Of a DNA stretch of 19,472 nt, positions 5,359-12,231 are shown piece by piece; the first letter of the stretch is position 1, and every line of letters starts with the position of its first letter. Made by a program: the position numbers and the translations under genes. Where the stretch lies: positions 1 to 19,472 of the forward strand of contig CAJUHP010000038.1 of assembly GCA_910586125.1 (NCBI GenBank). Direction: 5' to 3'. The stretch comes from an uncultured Lachnospiraceae bacterium (GTDB lineage: Bacteria; Bacillota; Clostridia; Lachnospirales; Lachnospiraceae). The notes beneath the pieces are model-generated. The model was not told the origin of the DNA, did no database searches, and saw only the letters and a program-made list of their open reading frames with translations.

Positions 5359-7614
5359 TTATTCAGCTGCCTCTCCGGAATCGATCCCGTCTTCCAGGGA
5401 AGCCATACCCGGAGTTGTTCCTTCATCCGATTCCAAAGGACTGTCCGCTGACTGCTCTGCCGTTGTCCGGCTTTCCGCCTGGGTCGCCTCCACAGATTCC
5501 ATCGTGGCTTCCGGCTTGGCTGTCGTCGTCAGCTCCTCCGTTGCCGTCTGTGCCGGCGTTGTGTCTTCCGGAGCCTTTGTCGTCGTTTCCGCCGGTGTCG
5601 TGTCCTCCGGCGCCTTCGTGGTCGTTTCCTCCTGCGTCGTGCCTTCCGGAGCCCTTGTCGTCGTTTCCTCCTGCGTCGTGCCTTCCGGAGCCCTTGTCGT
5701 CGTTTCCGCCGGTGTCGTATCTTCCGGCGCCTTTGTGGTCGTTTCCTCCGGTGTCGTTCCCTCGGAGGAGGACGGGCTGGACGGCGCCGTCGTATCGTCA
5801 GGGCTTTCCGGTGTGGTGCTTTCGCTGGGAACCTCCGTCTTCTCAACCGTCAACTTTGAAGCGACGTTCACTGCGGACGCGGAAGTGACCTCGACCGCCT
5901 CCTTTTTCGGCTGTGCCAGAAGTTTGTAGCCTTCCGGCGCTTTCACCGTATAAATTTCATAGGAACCAAGAGGTACGTCTTTAAACTCCGCCTTACCGGA
6001 CTCGTTCGTCTCGGCGCTTTGTTCCACCTTCTCGCCGTTTTTAGCGGTACCGGACAGAGCCACCGTCACACCCTTTACCGGCGCGCCGTTCATATCAATC
6101 ACGTCACAGCTTACGCTGGCTCGCACATGAGCTACCAGAAGACGGCCTTCATAGCTGCTCTCCGCTTTTCCGAAACTTACTTGCACCTTGCTGTCCGCCG
6201 TCCGCTGATAACCGTCGGGCATGGCGGATACAGACACTTCATAATCATCCACCACCACGTTGTTAAACACGGCCACGCCGTTTTCACCGGTTTCTGCTGT
6301 CAGCGTCCGCCGCGTGTTGGTTCCCTTCATGGATACGGTCGCGCCCGGCACCGGCTGGCTGTTTTCATCCAAAACCGAATAGCTGACCGTTCCAACCACG
6401 GGGTCAGGCGTATGGGAATAGCTGAAATAGGCAACATTCAAATCCACATCGCCCTTAATACCCGGAACTCTTCCCTTGCTGGTATACTGCCACATATGGT
6501 ATGTACCAGAATAATCGCTGGGCGTGCTGAGACCGCCGGAGGTATAATGCGCCAGCCAGATCTTACTGTTTTTGATGTAGCTCAGATCCCAGTTCTTTGT
6601 GTAGCCGTATTTGCTGGCATACATCATGGGCGTATAGCCAGAAGAACGGATGTAGTCCAAAAATGCGGCCGCGTTCTTGCTTCGCTGCGTCTTTCCCACA
6701 TCCTTGATCCGGTTCTGTCCCAGACCTTCGCAGTCATAGACCACCGGATAGGTGATCTGATATTTCTGAATGACATTGACAACCCATGCCGCTTCCTGCT
6801 TCGCCTCTTCCTCGTCAATCGCCTGGGAATAGAAATACACGCCGACTTTGATATTATTTGCCAGAGCGCCCTTGATATTGCGCTCAAAATAAGGGTCCAT
6901 CACAATATCGCCGGTCTTGTTGCCGCGGTATCCCACTCGGATAATCGCAAATTCCACCCCGCTGGCCGCCACCTTGGACCAGTCGATGGAATACTGCCAT
7001 TTGGACACGTCAATTCCGTAAGAACGGCTTACGTTCTCATATTCCCCCGCTTCTTCCTTCTCTTCCTCTTTTTCTTTCTCCTGCTCGATTACTTCCTCAA
7101 TATCAAGCTGTTCGGAGCTTCCCTTATTGGAATCGTCCTGGGGCTGCGAGTCTTCCTTATCGTTGACGGGCGCTACCACGACCGGTGGAATCTCAATCTT
7201 TTCCTTCTCCGTCGTGGTTTCCTTCTCCTCCTCCTTGGTTGTAGATTCTTCTTCTGTCGCCGCCGCCTTGGTCGTCGTCTTCTGCCCGTAAACCGATTCC
7301 AGAGACTCCCACAGCTCTTCCAGCAAAGGCTCTCCCATCAGACTTCCGCGCAGAAGATTCGGTTCATACACCGCTTCCAGATCTTCGCTGGACAGCTCGT
7401 TGTCCAGGACGATATTCTGCGCATTGTCAGGGAACTCGGCCTGCGTTTCCGCTTCCGTCTCCGCCGCGGCCGGCTGAGGCAGAATTCCGGCCCCCAGCGC
7501 TACCGCCGCGCCGCCTCCTGCCACAATGACCCCGGCCAGGATTCCGGCTGTCACCTTATTGGCCGCGATCCATACCTTTACCGCTTTGATACATGCACTG
7601 ACTTTACTTCCCAT
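5359..7614 (-). CDS. Membrane-anchored GH25 lysozyme with two SpaA/Cna-B-type domains and a Thr-rich stalk
   Basis: A 751-residue surface protein. An uncleaved-looking hydrophobic segment at about 20-46 (ILAGVIVAGGGAAVALGAGIL) is the only anchor. An acidic Thr/Glu/Lys linker follows to about 195. A GH25 muramidase domain spans about 199-398: YGIDVSKWQ with the catalytic-type Asp, and YDCEG with the Asp/Glu pair. Two prealbumin-like repeats follow (about 408-470 and 498-568, ending DGYQ and EGYKL), then a Thr/Pro/Glu stalk to the C-terminus. No LPxTG signal is present. The start at 7614 is chosen because AAAGGAG precedes it; the in-frame ATG at 7632 has none. It overlaps the preceding gene by 11 bp. 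It should hydrolyse the beta-1,4 bond after N-acetylmuramic acid outside the cell. Confidence 0.9.
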   Translation of the reverse strand: MGSKVSACIKAVKVWIAANKVTAGILAGVIVAGGGAAVALGAGILPQPAAAETEAETQAEFPDNAQNIVLDNELSSEDLEAVYEPNLLRGSLMGEPLLEELWESLESVYGQKTTTKAAATEEESTTKEEEKETTTEKEKIEIPPVVVAPVNDKEDSQPQDDSNKGSSEQLDIEEVIEQEKEKEEEKEEAGEYENVSRSYGIDVSKWQYSIDWSKVAASGVEFAIIRVGYRGNKTGDIVMDPYFERNIKGALANNIKVGVYFYSQAIDEEEAKQEAAWVVNVIQKYQITYPVVYDCEGLGQNRIKDVGKTQRSKNAAAFLDYIRSSGYTPMMYASKYGYTKNWDLSYIKNSKIWLAHYTSGGLSTPSDYSGTYHMWQYTSKGRVPGIKGDVDLNVAYFSYSHTPDPVVGTVSYSVLDENSQPVPGATVSMKGTNTRRTLTAETGENGVAVFNNVVVDDYEVSVSAMPDGYQRTADSKVQVSFGKAESSYEGRLLVAHVRASVSCDVIDMNGAPVKGVTVALSGTAKNGEKVEQSAETNESGKAEFKDVPLGSYEIYTVKAPEGYKLLAQPKKEAVEVTSASAVNVASKLTVEKTEVPSESTTPESPDDTTAPSSPSSSEGTTPEETTTKAPEDTTPAETTTRAPEGTTQEETTTRAPEGTTQEETTTKAPEDTTPAETTTKAPEDTTPAQTATEELTTTAKPEATMESVEATQAESRTTAEQSADSPLESDEGTTPGMASLEDGIDSGEAAE
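5551..5745 (-). repeat. Five in-frame 39-nt repeats coding the Thr/Pro stalk
   Basis: Five uninterrupted 13-residue units, in protein order ETTTKAPEDTTPA, ETTTRAPEGTTQE, ETTTRAPEGTTQE, ETTTKAPEDTTPA, ETTTKAPEDTTPA. The two unit types are arranged A-B-B-A-A. Copy number is likely to vary between strains by slippage or recombination. Confidence 0.92.
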
Positions 7615-8431
7615 TGCTTTCTCCTTTTGCATACTGACGAATCATGGCAAAAATATATTCATAGCTTATGGTGATTCTCCTGGCCCTCTTACGGACTGGT
7701 TCCTCATCCGCCGCCTGTTCCCATTCCTCATAGAGCGAAAAGACTTCCAGATATTCCTTTTTACGAACCGGCCTGTCAAACGTCAACGGACAAACCGGAG
7801 CCATATGTTTCGCCTCCCCGATCAACAGCTTCGTACCGTCTCCATGAATGGCAAACCAACGGTTCCAGCGTATCGGAATCTCGACTTCTCCCGCCGCGGC
7901 CGCCTCAAGAATCGCCTGCCAAGTCGCCTCGGCATCCACACAAACCGTCGTATAGTTCGGCCCTTCCTGCGGGAATCCATGAATCCTGTCGTGGCGCTCC
8001 CACCAGGCGGTCTTAAAATTCCAGTGTTCAATAAAACGCCGCACATCCTCTTCCTCAACCAGATAGATAATGGCCTGCTCAAAAGGAAGCCTCCAGGCCG
8101 GCAGATATGCCGTACCGGTCTTTATCGCTCGTCCCATTCTTCCCCAGCCGTCGATCACGCGCCAGTCGCCCGGACCATATTCCACGGCCACCACCGGCTC
8201 GCTCAAAGGCTCTTCGTCGTCCGCCGTATCATGACAGGAAACCTCCGCTTCATAGTCTGCCACCGCAATCTCTCCCAGAATAAAATCCTCCGGACGCAAT
8301 TCGATATCAATCAGCATCGCCGGCAAATGGAAGCGCACAACCCCTTCTGCAATCCAGTCGTCTCCTGGCTTTAGCGGGGTAAGCGGATAACTGCCATGAC
8401 AATATGTCTTTTCCTTATATCTGTATTTCAT
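7604..8431 (-). CDS. Uncharacterised protein with a ParB/sulfiredoxin-like motif
   Basis: A 275-residue soluble protein with no signal peptide or membrane helix. Residues 36-61 (LPAMLIDIELRPEDFILGEIAVADY) and 79-115, with VIDGWGRMGRAIKTGTAYLPAWRL at 92-115, follow the pattern of ParB/Srx-fold proteins: 'IDG.HR...A...G...PAY.L'. Here the usual His is replaced by Gly (DGWGRM). Residues 120-145 (IIYLVEEEDVRRFIEHWN) fit the C-terminal part of such small proteins. The last 110 residues, rich in Trp and charged groups, are unlike anything I recognise. The ribosome site is weak. It sits between a small unknown gene and the lysozyme gene, whose start it overlaps by 11 bp. The fold is an inference; no function is assigned. 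Confidence 0.75.
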   Translation of the reverse strand: MKYRYKEKTYCHGSYPLTPLKPGDDWIAEGVVRFHLPAMLIDIELRPEDFILGEIAVADYEAEVSCHDTADDEEPLSEPVVAVEYGPGDWRVIDGWGRMGRAIKTGTAYLPAWRLPFEQAIIYLVEEEDVRRFIEHWNFKTAWWERHDRIHGFPQEGPNYTTVCVDAEATWQAILEAAAAGEVEIPIRWNRWFAIHGDGTKLLIGEAKHMAPVCPLTFDRPVRKKEYLEVFSLYEEWEQAADEEPVRKRARRITISYEYIFAMIRQYAKGESNGK

Positions 8432-8459
8432 CTGCTTTTTCCGACGCCCCTATTCTGCG

Positions 8460-8666
8460 TTAATTTAATGTGTACAGATGTTCCTGCTGTCCGTCCGTAT
8501 ATTTCAGACTCCACCGGGTATACTCCCCGGCCGCCGCTCCAATCTGAGCGCCCCCATATACTCCCTCTGTACAAAGTCCGCACAAAACGCCGGAATCCAC
8601 GATTTCGTGAAGCCTCTCCATCGAAATAACCGGTCCCTCTTTCTGTCTCCTAGCCATCTCCTGCAT
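8460..8666 (-). CDS. Small uncharacterised protein
   Basis: A 68-residue reading frame (MQEMARRQKEGPVISMERLHEIVDSGVLCGLC, ending EHLYTLN). The ATG at 8666 has AGAGGGG upstream; the in-frame GTG at 8687 has no ribosome site. It lies 88 nt after the UDP-glucose dehydrogenase stop and 28 nt before the next gene, in operon-like spacing and orientation. It has no signal peptide. A Cys pair (CGLC) and a Gly/Ala-rich stretch (YGGAQIGAAAGEY) are the only notable points. I do not recognise the family; reality rests on spacing and the ribosome site. Confidence 0.5.
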   Translation of the reverse strand: MQEMARRQKEGPVISMERLHEIVDSGVLCGLCTEGVYGGAQIGAAAGEYTRWSLKYTDGQQEHLYTLN

Positions 8667-8754
8667 GATAAATCCCCTCTCTGTCACGGCTCATTCACAC
8701 CGCGCTTTCTGCGGCGAACGGTACCAGCATAACACAGATGGCAGTTTTTGTCAT

Positions 8755-10062
8755 TTACATTTCATCGACAATGGTCCGTCTTCCGATACTGTTATAGATC
8801 AATCCCTGGCGCTCCATCGCCGCCAGAGAAAAACAATTTCTTCCGTCAATTATGATGGGACGGCGCATCTTCTCCCGAAATACGACAGGAGACAACGCTT
8901 TTACCTGCGGCCACTCCGTAAAAATCAGACACAGATCGGCTTCTTTGAGCGTCTCCTCCGGCGTCTGACAATATTCGATCTGCGTCGGATAATACTTTTT
9001 ATAATTCTCCACGCCCACCGGGTCCCAGGCTCTGACTCTGGCCCCGTCATCCAGCAGAATCGGAATGCTGACTAAAGAGGGGGCCTCGCGCAGATCGTCC
9101 GTTCCCGGCTTAAAGGTCAGCCCCAGCACGGCGACGGTCAGGCCCTTAAAATCATCGTAATACCGGCGAGCCTTTTTCAGCAGTTTAAATTTCTGATTCT
9201 CATTGACCTCAATGGTGGCCTTGATCGTCTTTAACTCATTGTCATTGTAGCTGGCCAGCCAGCTCAGCGCTTTTGTATCTTTGGGAAAACAGGAGCCGCC
9301 ATATCCGATCCCCGCCTGCAGGAACTCTCTGCCGATCCGGCTGTCATAGCCCATTCCGCAAGCTACATCCTCAATATCCGCTCCCACCGTCTCACAGAGA
9401 TTGGCAATCTCATTAATATAGGAAATCTTCAGTGCCAGAAAATCATTGGATGCATACTTAATCATCTCGGCGCTGCGCCGGTTTGTCACAAGCAGCGGCG
9501 AGTCAAATCCTTCATATACACGGCGAAGAACCTCCCCGGACGCCTCGTCCTCCACGCCGATCACAATGCGAGAGGCGTGCAGCGTATCCCGGACCGCAGT
9601 CCCCTGGGCCAAAAATTCCGGATTGGACGCCACAGTGAGACGCACTCCCGGACGGGCATTCCTGCGAATCCGTTCCTCCACCCGATCATTTGTACCGATC
9701 GGCACGGTGGACTTAACCACAACCACACTGTCTCTTTGTGCAGACTTTGCAATCTGCTCCGCCACCTGAAACACATAGCGAAGATTTGCTGAACCATCCC
9801 TCTTCTCCGGGGTTCCGACTCCGATAAAGATCGCTTCTGCATTCTGATAGGCTGATTCGTAGTCTGTCGTAAATGTGAGTCTGGACTGGTTTTTATGCAT
9901 CAATTCTTCTAGTCCGGGTTCATAGATGGGGGGAATCCCCTGCTGCATGGCAGCAACCTTTGCCTCATCCGTGTCAACACAGACTACCTGATGTCCATGT
10001 TCCGCCAGACAGACTCCGGTGACAAGTCCTACATAACCGGTTCCCGCTATTGCTATGTTCAT
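8755..10062 (-). CDS. ugd: UDP-glucose 6-dehydrogenase
   Basis: A 435-residue enzyme of the UDP-glucose/GDP-mannose dehydrogenase family, of normal length. The N-terminal Rossmann fold begins MNIAIAGTGYVGLVTGVCLAEHGH. GVGTPE and VVVKSTVP mark the NAD-binding core. GYGGSCFPKDTKAL holds the catalytic cysteine. The C-terminal UDP-binding domain has GLTFKPGTDDLREAPS. It oxidises UDP-glucose to UDP-glucuronate with two NAD+, supplying precursors for acidic surface polysaccharide or teichuronic acid. UDP-sugar specificity rather than GDP-mannose is inferred from overall resemblance. AGGAG lies 9 nt before the start. It is the first gene after a clear promoter, with a 165-nt structured leader. No polysaccharide gene cluster surrounds it. 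Confidence 0.93.
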   Translation of the reverse strand: MNIAIAGTGYVGLVTGVCLAEHGHQVVCVDTDEAKVAAMQQGIPPIYEPGLEELMHKNQSRLTFTTDYESAYQNAEAIFIGVGTPEKRDGSANLRYVFQVAEQIAKSAQRDSVVVVKSTVPIGTNDRVEERIRRNARPGVRLTVASNPEFLAQGTAVRDTLHASRIVIGVEDEASGEVLRRVYEGFDSPLLVTNRRSAEMIKYASNDFLALKISYINEIANLCETVGADIEDVACGMGYDSRIGREFLQAGIGYGGSCFPKDTKALSWLASYNDNELKTIKATIEVNENQKFKLLKKARRYYDDFKGLTVAVLGLTFKPGTDDLREAPSLVSIPILLDDGARVRAWDPVGVENYKKYYPTQIEYCQTPEETLKEADLCLIFTEWPQVKALSPVVFREKMRRPIIIDGRNCFSLAAMERQGLIYNSIGRRTIVDEM

Positions 10063-10113
10063 TTGAAAATGCTCCTGTCAATGAAACTGCTGTGAAAGGC
10101 TGATGGGAGCGCC

Positions 10114-10160
10114 AAACACGTGAAAACAAGGTTATCCATCGAGATCTTTCACGCCTGTTT
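10114..10160 (-). promoter_or_regulatory. Stem-loop in the ugd leader
   Basis: In the transcript AAACA-GG-CGTGAAA pairs with TTTCACG-TGTTT (12 bp interrupted by a GG bulge) around a 21-nt loop. A second stem, CGGCAG/CTGCCG, lies upstream at about 10178-10200. It has no T-run, so it is not a simple terminator. I do not recognise a known riboswitch. Confidence 0.5.
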
Positions 10161-10233
10161 TCTGTGCATCTACCGGGTTTTCGGCAGGGCGTCCGCTGCC
10201 GGACACATATCGTTTTAGATTCTGGTATGATTA

Positions 10234-10262
10234 AATGTATCATGGATCGCAGGGGGTGTCAA
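10234..10262 (-). promoter_or_regulatory. SigmaA promoter of the ugd operon
   Basis: On the minus strand a perfect TTGACA (10257-10262), a 17-nt spacer and TACATT (10234-10239). It lies directly after a terminator-like hairpin that would stop transcription from upstream. Confidence 0.82.
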
Positions 10263-10275
10263 GAGAAAGCCGTCC

Positions 10276-10300
10276 AAAAACGCCATTTCCGGCCATGGCG
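10276..10300 (-). terminator. Rho-independent terminator upstream of the ugd promoter
   Basis: On the minus strand CGCCAT pairs with ATGGCG (8-nt loop) and is followed at once by TTTTT. A second hairpin, CGTCACG/CGTGACG (10299-10320), precedes it. No gene with a credible frame ends here; what it terminates is presumably the transcript running through the repeat region from 11790. Confidence 0.7.
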
Positions 10301-10705
10301 TCACGCCGCAGATCGTGACGTCTCGCATGTGGTTAAACCCCATCACCGCGGGAAGGCCGCTTCTTCTGGCTTACCTCCTTTACCTCAAGGAACTGTATAT
10401 CTCCGGTTAAAAGGAACATACAAACTAAGGCACAAGGAACGGGAAACAAAAAGAACTGCCGCACGGCCTACCGGATACAAAAAGCGGGAAACATTTCCTC
10501 CTTCAATGTGTTCCACATTTTGTATCAAGATTTTGCTGTGCGACAGCTCTTTTTATGGCTACGAGGTCAATGCTGCGGTATTACGGAGCAAGAGAACTTC
10601 TTGATTTTGTCAGTGGCAGAATACCGCTTTTGCTCCGCCTGCCACCGTCTTTTGTCTTTTGTGATTCCGTCTGCTTCCGGAAAAATAAGGTTTCTGACAG
10701 TTCCT

Positions 10706-10732
10706 GGAAACGCATCCCCTAAATAGCGTTCC
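10706..10732 (-). repeat. Repeat stem-loop, copy 1
   Basis: GG-a-AACGC pairs with GCGTT-CC across a loop containing CCCCTAAA (plus-strand sense). This is the longest stem of the series. Confidence 0.6.
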
Positions 10733-10950
10733 GGCCCTTTGATCACATTTTTGTTTCTGAAAGGTTTTGATCTCTTTCTCAAATCGGAACTGCCATCCCC
10801 GCACGCTGAAATGACAGATCTGCGCTTCTCATAGACATATTCTGATTTTGTTCAGCGGCGGTCTCATTTTCGCTCTTTCCACCGCCGATTTTGCCTGGCT
10901 CTGGCTTTTTGATGAATCTCAGATTTTTGCTTTTCCCGTTTGTCTTCTGA

Positions 10951-10966
10951 GCTGCCCCTAAACAGC
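10951..10966 (-). repeat. Repeat stem-loop, copy 2
   Basis: GCTG pairs with CAGC around CCCCTAAA (plus-strand sense). The stem is short, but the loop is identical to that of copy 1. Confidence 0.5.
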
Positions 10967-11261
10967 CCTTTCTCTGCCTGTTGATGCTCTTTCCCTTTGG
11001 TCTCCAGGACAGAATATTACGTTTGGCTCCAAAAACGTATATTTTTTTCCAATCCGGGCCGCCATCTGCGTGCGGTAAAATGGCTGAAAAGCTTAACACA
11101 TCTTGCAAAACTTGTTTCTTCTCGGCAGCGAACCCTGCTTCTGCACGCCGCCGTTTTTCGTTTGGGATTTGGCCCCCGCCTCGCTATGCGAGGGCCAGTA
11201 CCTGACGCTTCTGTTAAATCAAAAATTTGTGCTGCCGCTGACCTGCCTGGTAAACCGAATC

Positions 11262-11279
11262 GCTTTCCCCTATTCAAGC
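11262..11279 (-). repeat. Repeat stem-loop, copy 3
   Basis: GCTT pairs with AAGC around a loop holding TCCCCTATT (plus-strand sense). The flank read on the minus strand encodes LEPEAGYSDA, close to the end of the intact upstream protein (LETETAYSDT). Confidence 0.5.
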
Positions 11280-11511
11280 TTTGGCATCGGAATACCCCGC
11301 TTCTGGCTCTAAGTGTGCAGATCAGCCCGGCCATCTTTATCCGATAAAACGGCCGGTAAGATAAAACATTTGATACAGGCTCCTCTGATCAGCGGCCGTC
11401 CGGCTCTTTCTTCGTCCGCCGCTGAACGCGCTGGCCCCTCCTGATTAAGAAGAGGAAATTTTACAGCTCTTTGAAACAATATTTTGGTTCTTATGTCCGA
11501 TGTGCGGGAAT

Positions 11512-11530
11512 CGCTGCCCCTGATACAGCG
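11512..11530 (-). repeat. Repeat stem-loop, copy 4
   Basis: CGCTG pairs with CAGCG around CCCCTGATA (plus-strand sense). The arms differ from copy 5 at both partners, keeping the pairing. Confidence 0.55.
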
Positions 11531-11780
11531 CCCTCTGTCTCATGTTGCAATTTTGACTCCAAAAAGTCTGGACTTTCCAACCAGCCTCCAAGCTCCCTCT
11601 TACGCGCGATTTGATGGAAAGATAGCAGAACAACCTGCGCGGACATATTTTATCAAACAGCGAGTACTGGCTCCACCCGCCATCGCCTTATGCTTTGCTT
11701 TTGGTATTCTCTCTATTGAAAGAGGTTTCTGCTGATCCTATAAAACAAGGATTTTGGTTGTATAGTCCTATATACCTAAA

Positions 11781-11799
11781 ACGCTACCCCTAATAGCGT
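11781..11799 (-). terminator. Repeat stem-loop, copy 5, over the secreted-protein stop codon
   Basis: ACGCTA pairs with TAGCGT (6 bp, 7-nt loop). On the minus strand the loop holds the gene's stop codon TAG, and TTTT follows the stem, so it may act as a weak terminator. It is the best preserved copy of the series. Confidence 0.5.
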
Positions 11800-12230
11800 A
11801 CGGTATCAGAATACGCAGTCTCTGTTTCTAAGATATTACCATCATCATCTAACACTTCTACAACTACTTTTGCACGATAGGTATAATTATTGGGGGTAAG
11901 ATCATATGTTTTGCTAATCTTTCCATTATCATACACTGTTTTGAAAGTAAAGATAACATCATCCCATAGAAACAAATTTCTACTACGCTGTAAGTATAAT
12001 TTCATTCTGACATTACGATCTGGTGCTCCAGCGGAACAATCATATTCCGCACAACCATTCTTATCTATTGTTAAGCAAACTGATACAAATCTCAAGTATG
12101 TATAACGTGGTTGAACTGACGTTTCTTCTGATTGGATTTCATTTTCATTTACGACACTTCCATCATCTGCTAATGCGGTAAAGGAAAATATAAAAACAAA
12201 CAGGATTGACAAATAAAATATTTTCTTCAC
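11790..12230 (-). CDS. Small secreted protein, DUF6147-like
   Basis: A 146-residue protein starting with GTG (12230). GGAGG lies 6 nt before it, inside the end of the preceding gene, and only 1 nt separates the two genes. A signal peptide covers about 1-21 (MKKIFYLSILFVFIFSFTALA, then DD). The mature part looks all-beta: RYTYLRFVSVCLTIDKNGCAEYDCSAGA, KLYLQRS, and the ending YRAKVVVEVLDDDGNILETETAYSDTVRY. This pattern resembles small secreted Lachnospiraceae proteins annotated DUF6147, from memory and unchecked. The gene is clearly AT-rich, like the second half of the gene before it and unlike the other neighbours. It is likely co-transcribed with the sigma factor and may be a regulated output or the sensed partner; this is inference. 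Confidence 0.8.
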   Translation of the reverse strand: MKKIFYLSILFVFIFSFTALADDGSVVNENEIQSEETSVQPRYTYLRFVSVCLTIDKNGCAEYDCSAGAPDRNVRMKLYLQRSRNLFLWDDVIFTFKTVYDNGKISKTYDLTPNNYTYRAKVVVEVLDDDGNILETETAYSDTVRY

Positions 12231-12231
12231 A

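Larger units (their letters stand above)
10301..11789 (-). other. Gene-poor 1.5-kb region between ugd and the secreted-protein gene
   Basis: No frame here has a good start, a ribosome site and protein-like composition together. From about 10540 onward it is built of diverged repeat units, listed separately. Between 10301 and 10540 I see only the hairpin at 10299-10320 and an isolated AAAGGAGG on the minus strand (about 10374) with no start codon near it. On the minus strand the sequence is purine-rich, as Firmicute transcripts usually are. Confidence 0.6.
10540..11810 (-). repeat. About five diverged tandem repeat units of 240-310 nt
   Basis: Read on the minus strand, each unit has a stem-loop whose loop contains TAGGGG or CAGGGG (plus-strand starts near 11781, 11512, 11262, 10951 and 10709). 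Each is then followed, 50-120 nt on, by a GC-rich hairpin (11389-11425, 11123-11153, 10856-10887, 10613-10645; degraded near 11650-11690). Then come GATGGC-like and TTTGGAGCCAAA-like segments before the next stem-loop. Arm sequences differ between copies but mostly still pair. The first copy overlaps the 3' end of the intact secreted-protein gene. They could be decayed paralogous gene ends or repeated structured RNA. Confidence 0.6.

Noticed and set aside
5264..5929. Val/Ser-rich plus-strand open frame over the stalk repeats
   Set aside because: Produced by the 39-nt repeats read on the wrong strand; the minus-strand frame is the one that continues into real domains.
6019..7674. Long plus-strand open frame opposite the lysozyme gene
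   Set aside because: His/Arg/Leu-rich product with no domain pattern; an antisense shadow of a gene with clear GH25 domains on the minus strand.
10063..10230. c-di-GMP riboswitch in the ugd leader
   Set aside because: The leader has stems, but I could not match the conserved core sequences of that class.
10363..10385. Gene start implied by an AAAGGAGG on the minus strand near 10374
   Set aside because: No ATG, GTG or TTG follows at a usable distance with an open frame.
10164..10604. Plus-strand open frame of 146 residues in the region upstream of ugd
   Set aside because: Runs through the ugd promoter, leader stem and terminator; no ribosome site and no protein-like pattern.
10779..11108. 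Minus-strand open frame of 109 residues inside the repeat array
   Set aside because: Lys/Gly/Asn-rich with no recognisable family, spans repeat boundaries and has no good ribosome site; more likely an accident of A-rich repeat DNA.
10540..11810. CRISPR array
   Set aside because: Units are 240-310 nt, imperfect and carry long structured segments; there are no short identical repeats with unique spacers and no cas genes nearby.
10540..11810. Integron-type attC array
   Set aside because: The stem-loops lack the GTTRRRY/RYYYAAC core sites, and no integrase is in the window.
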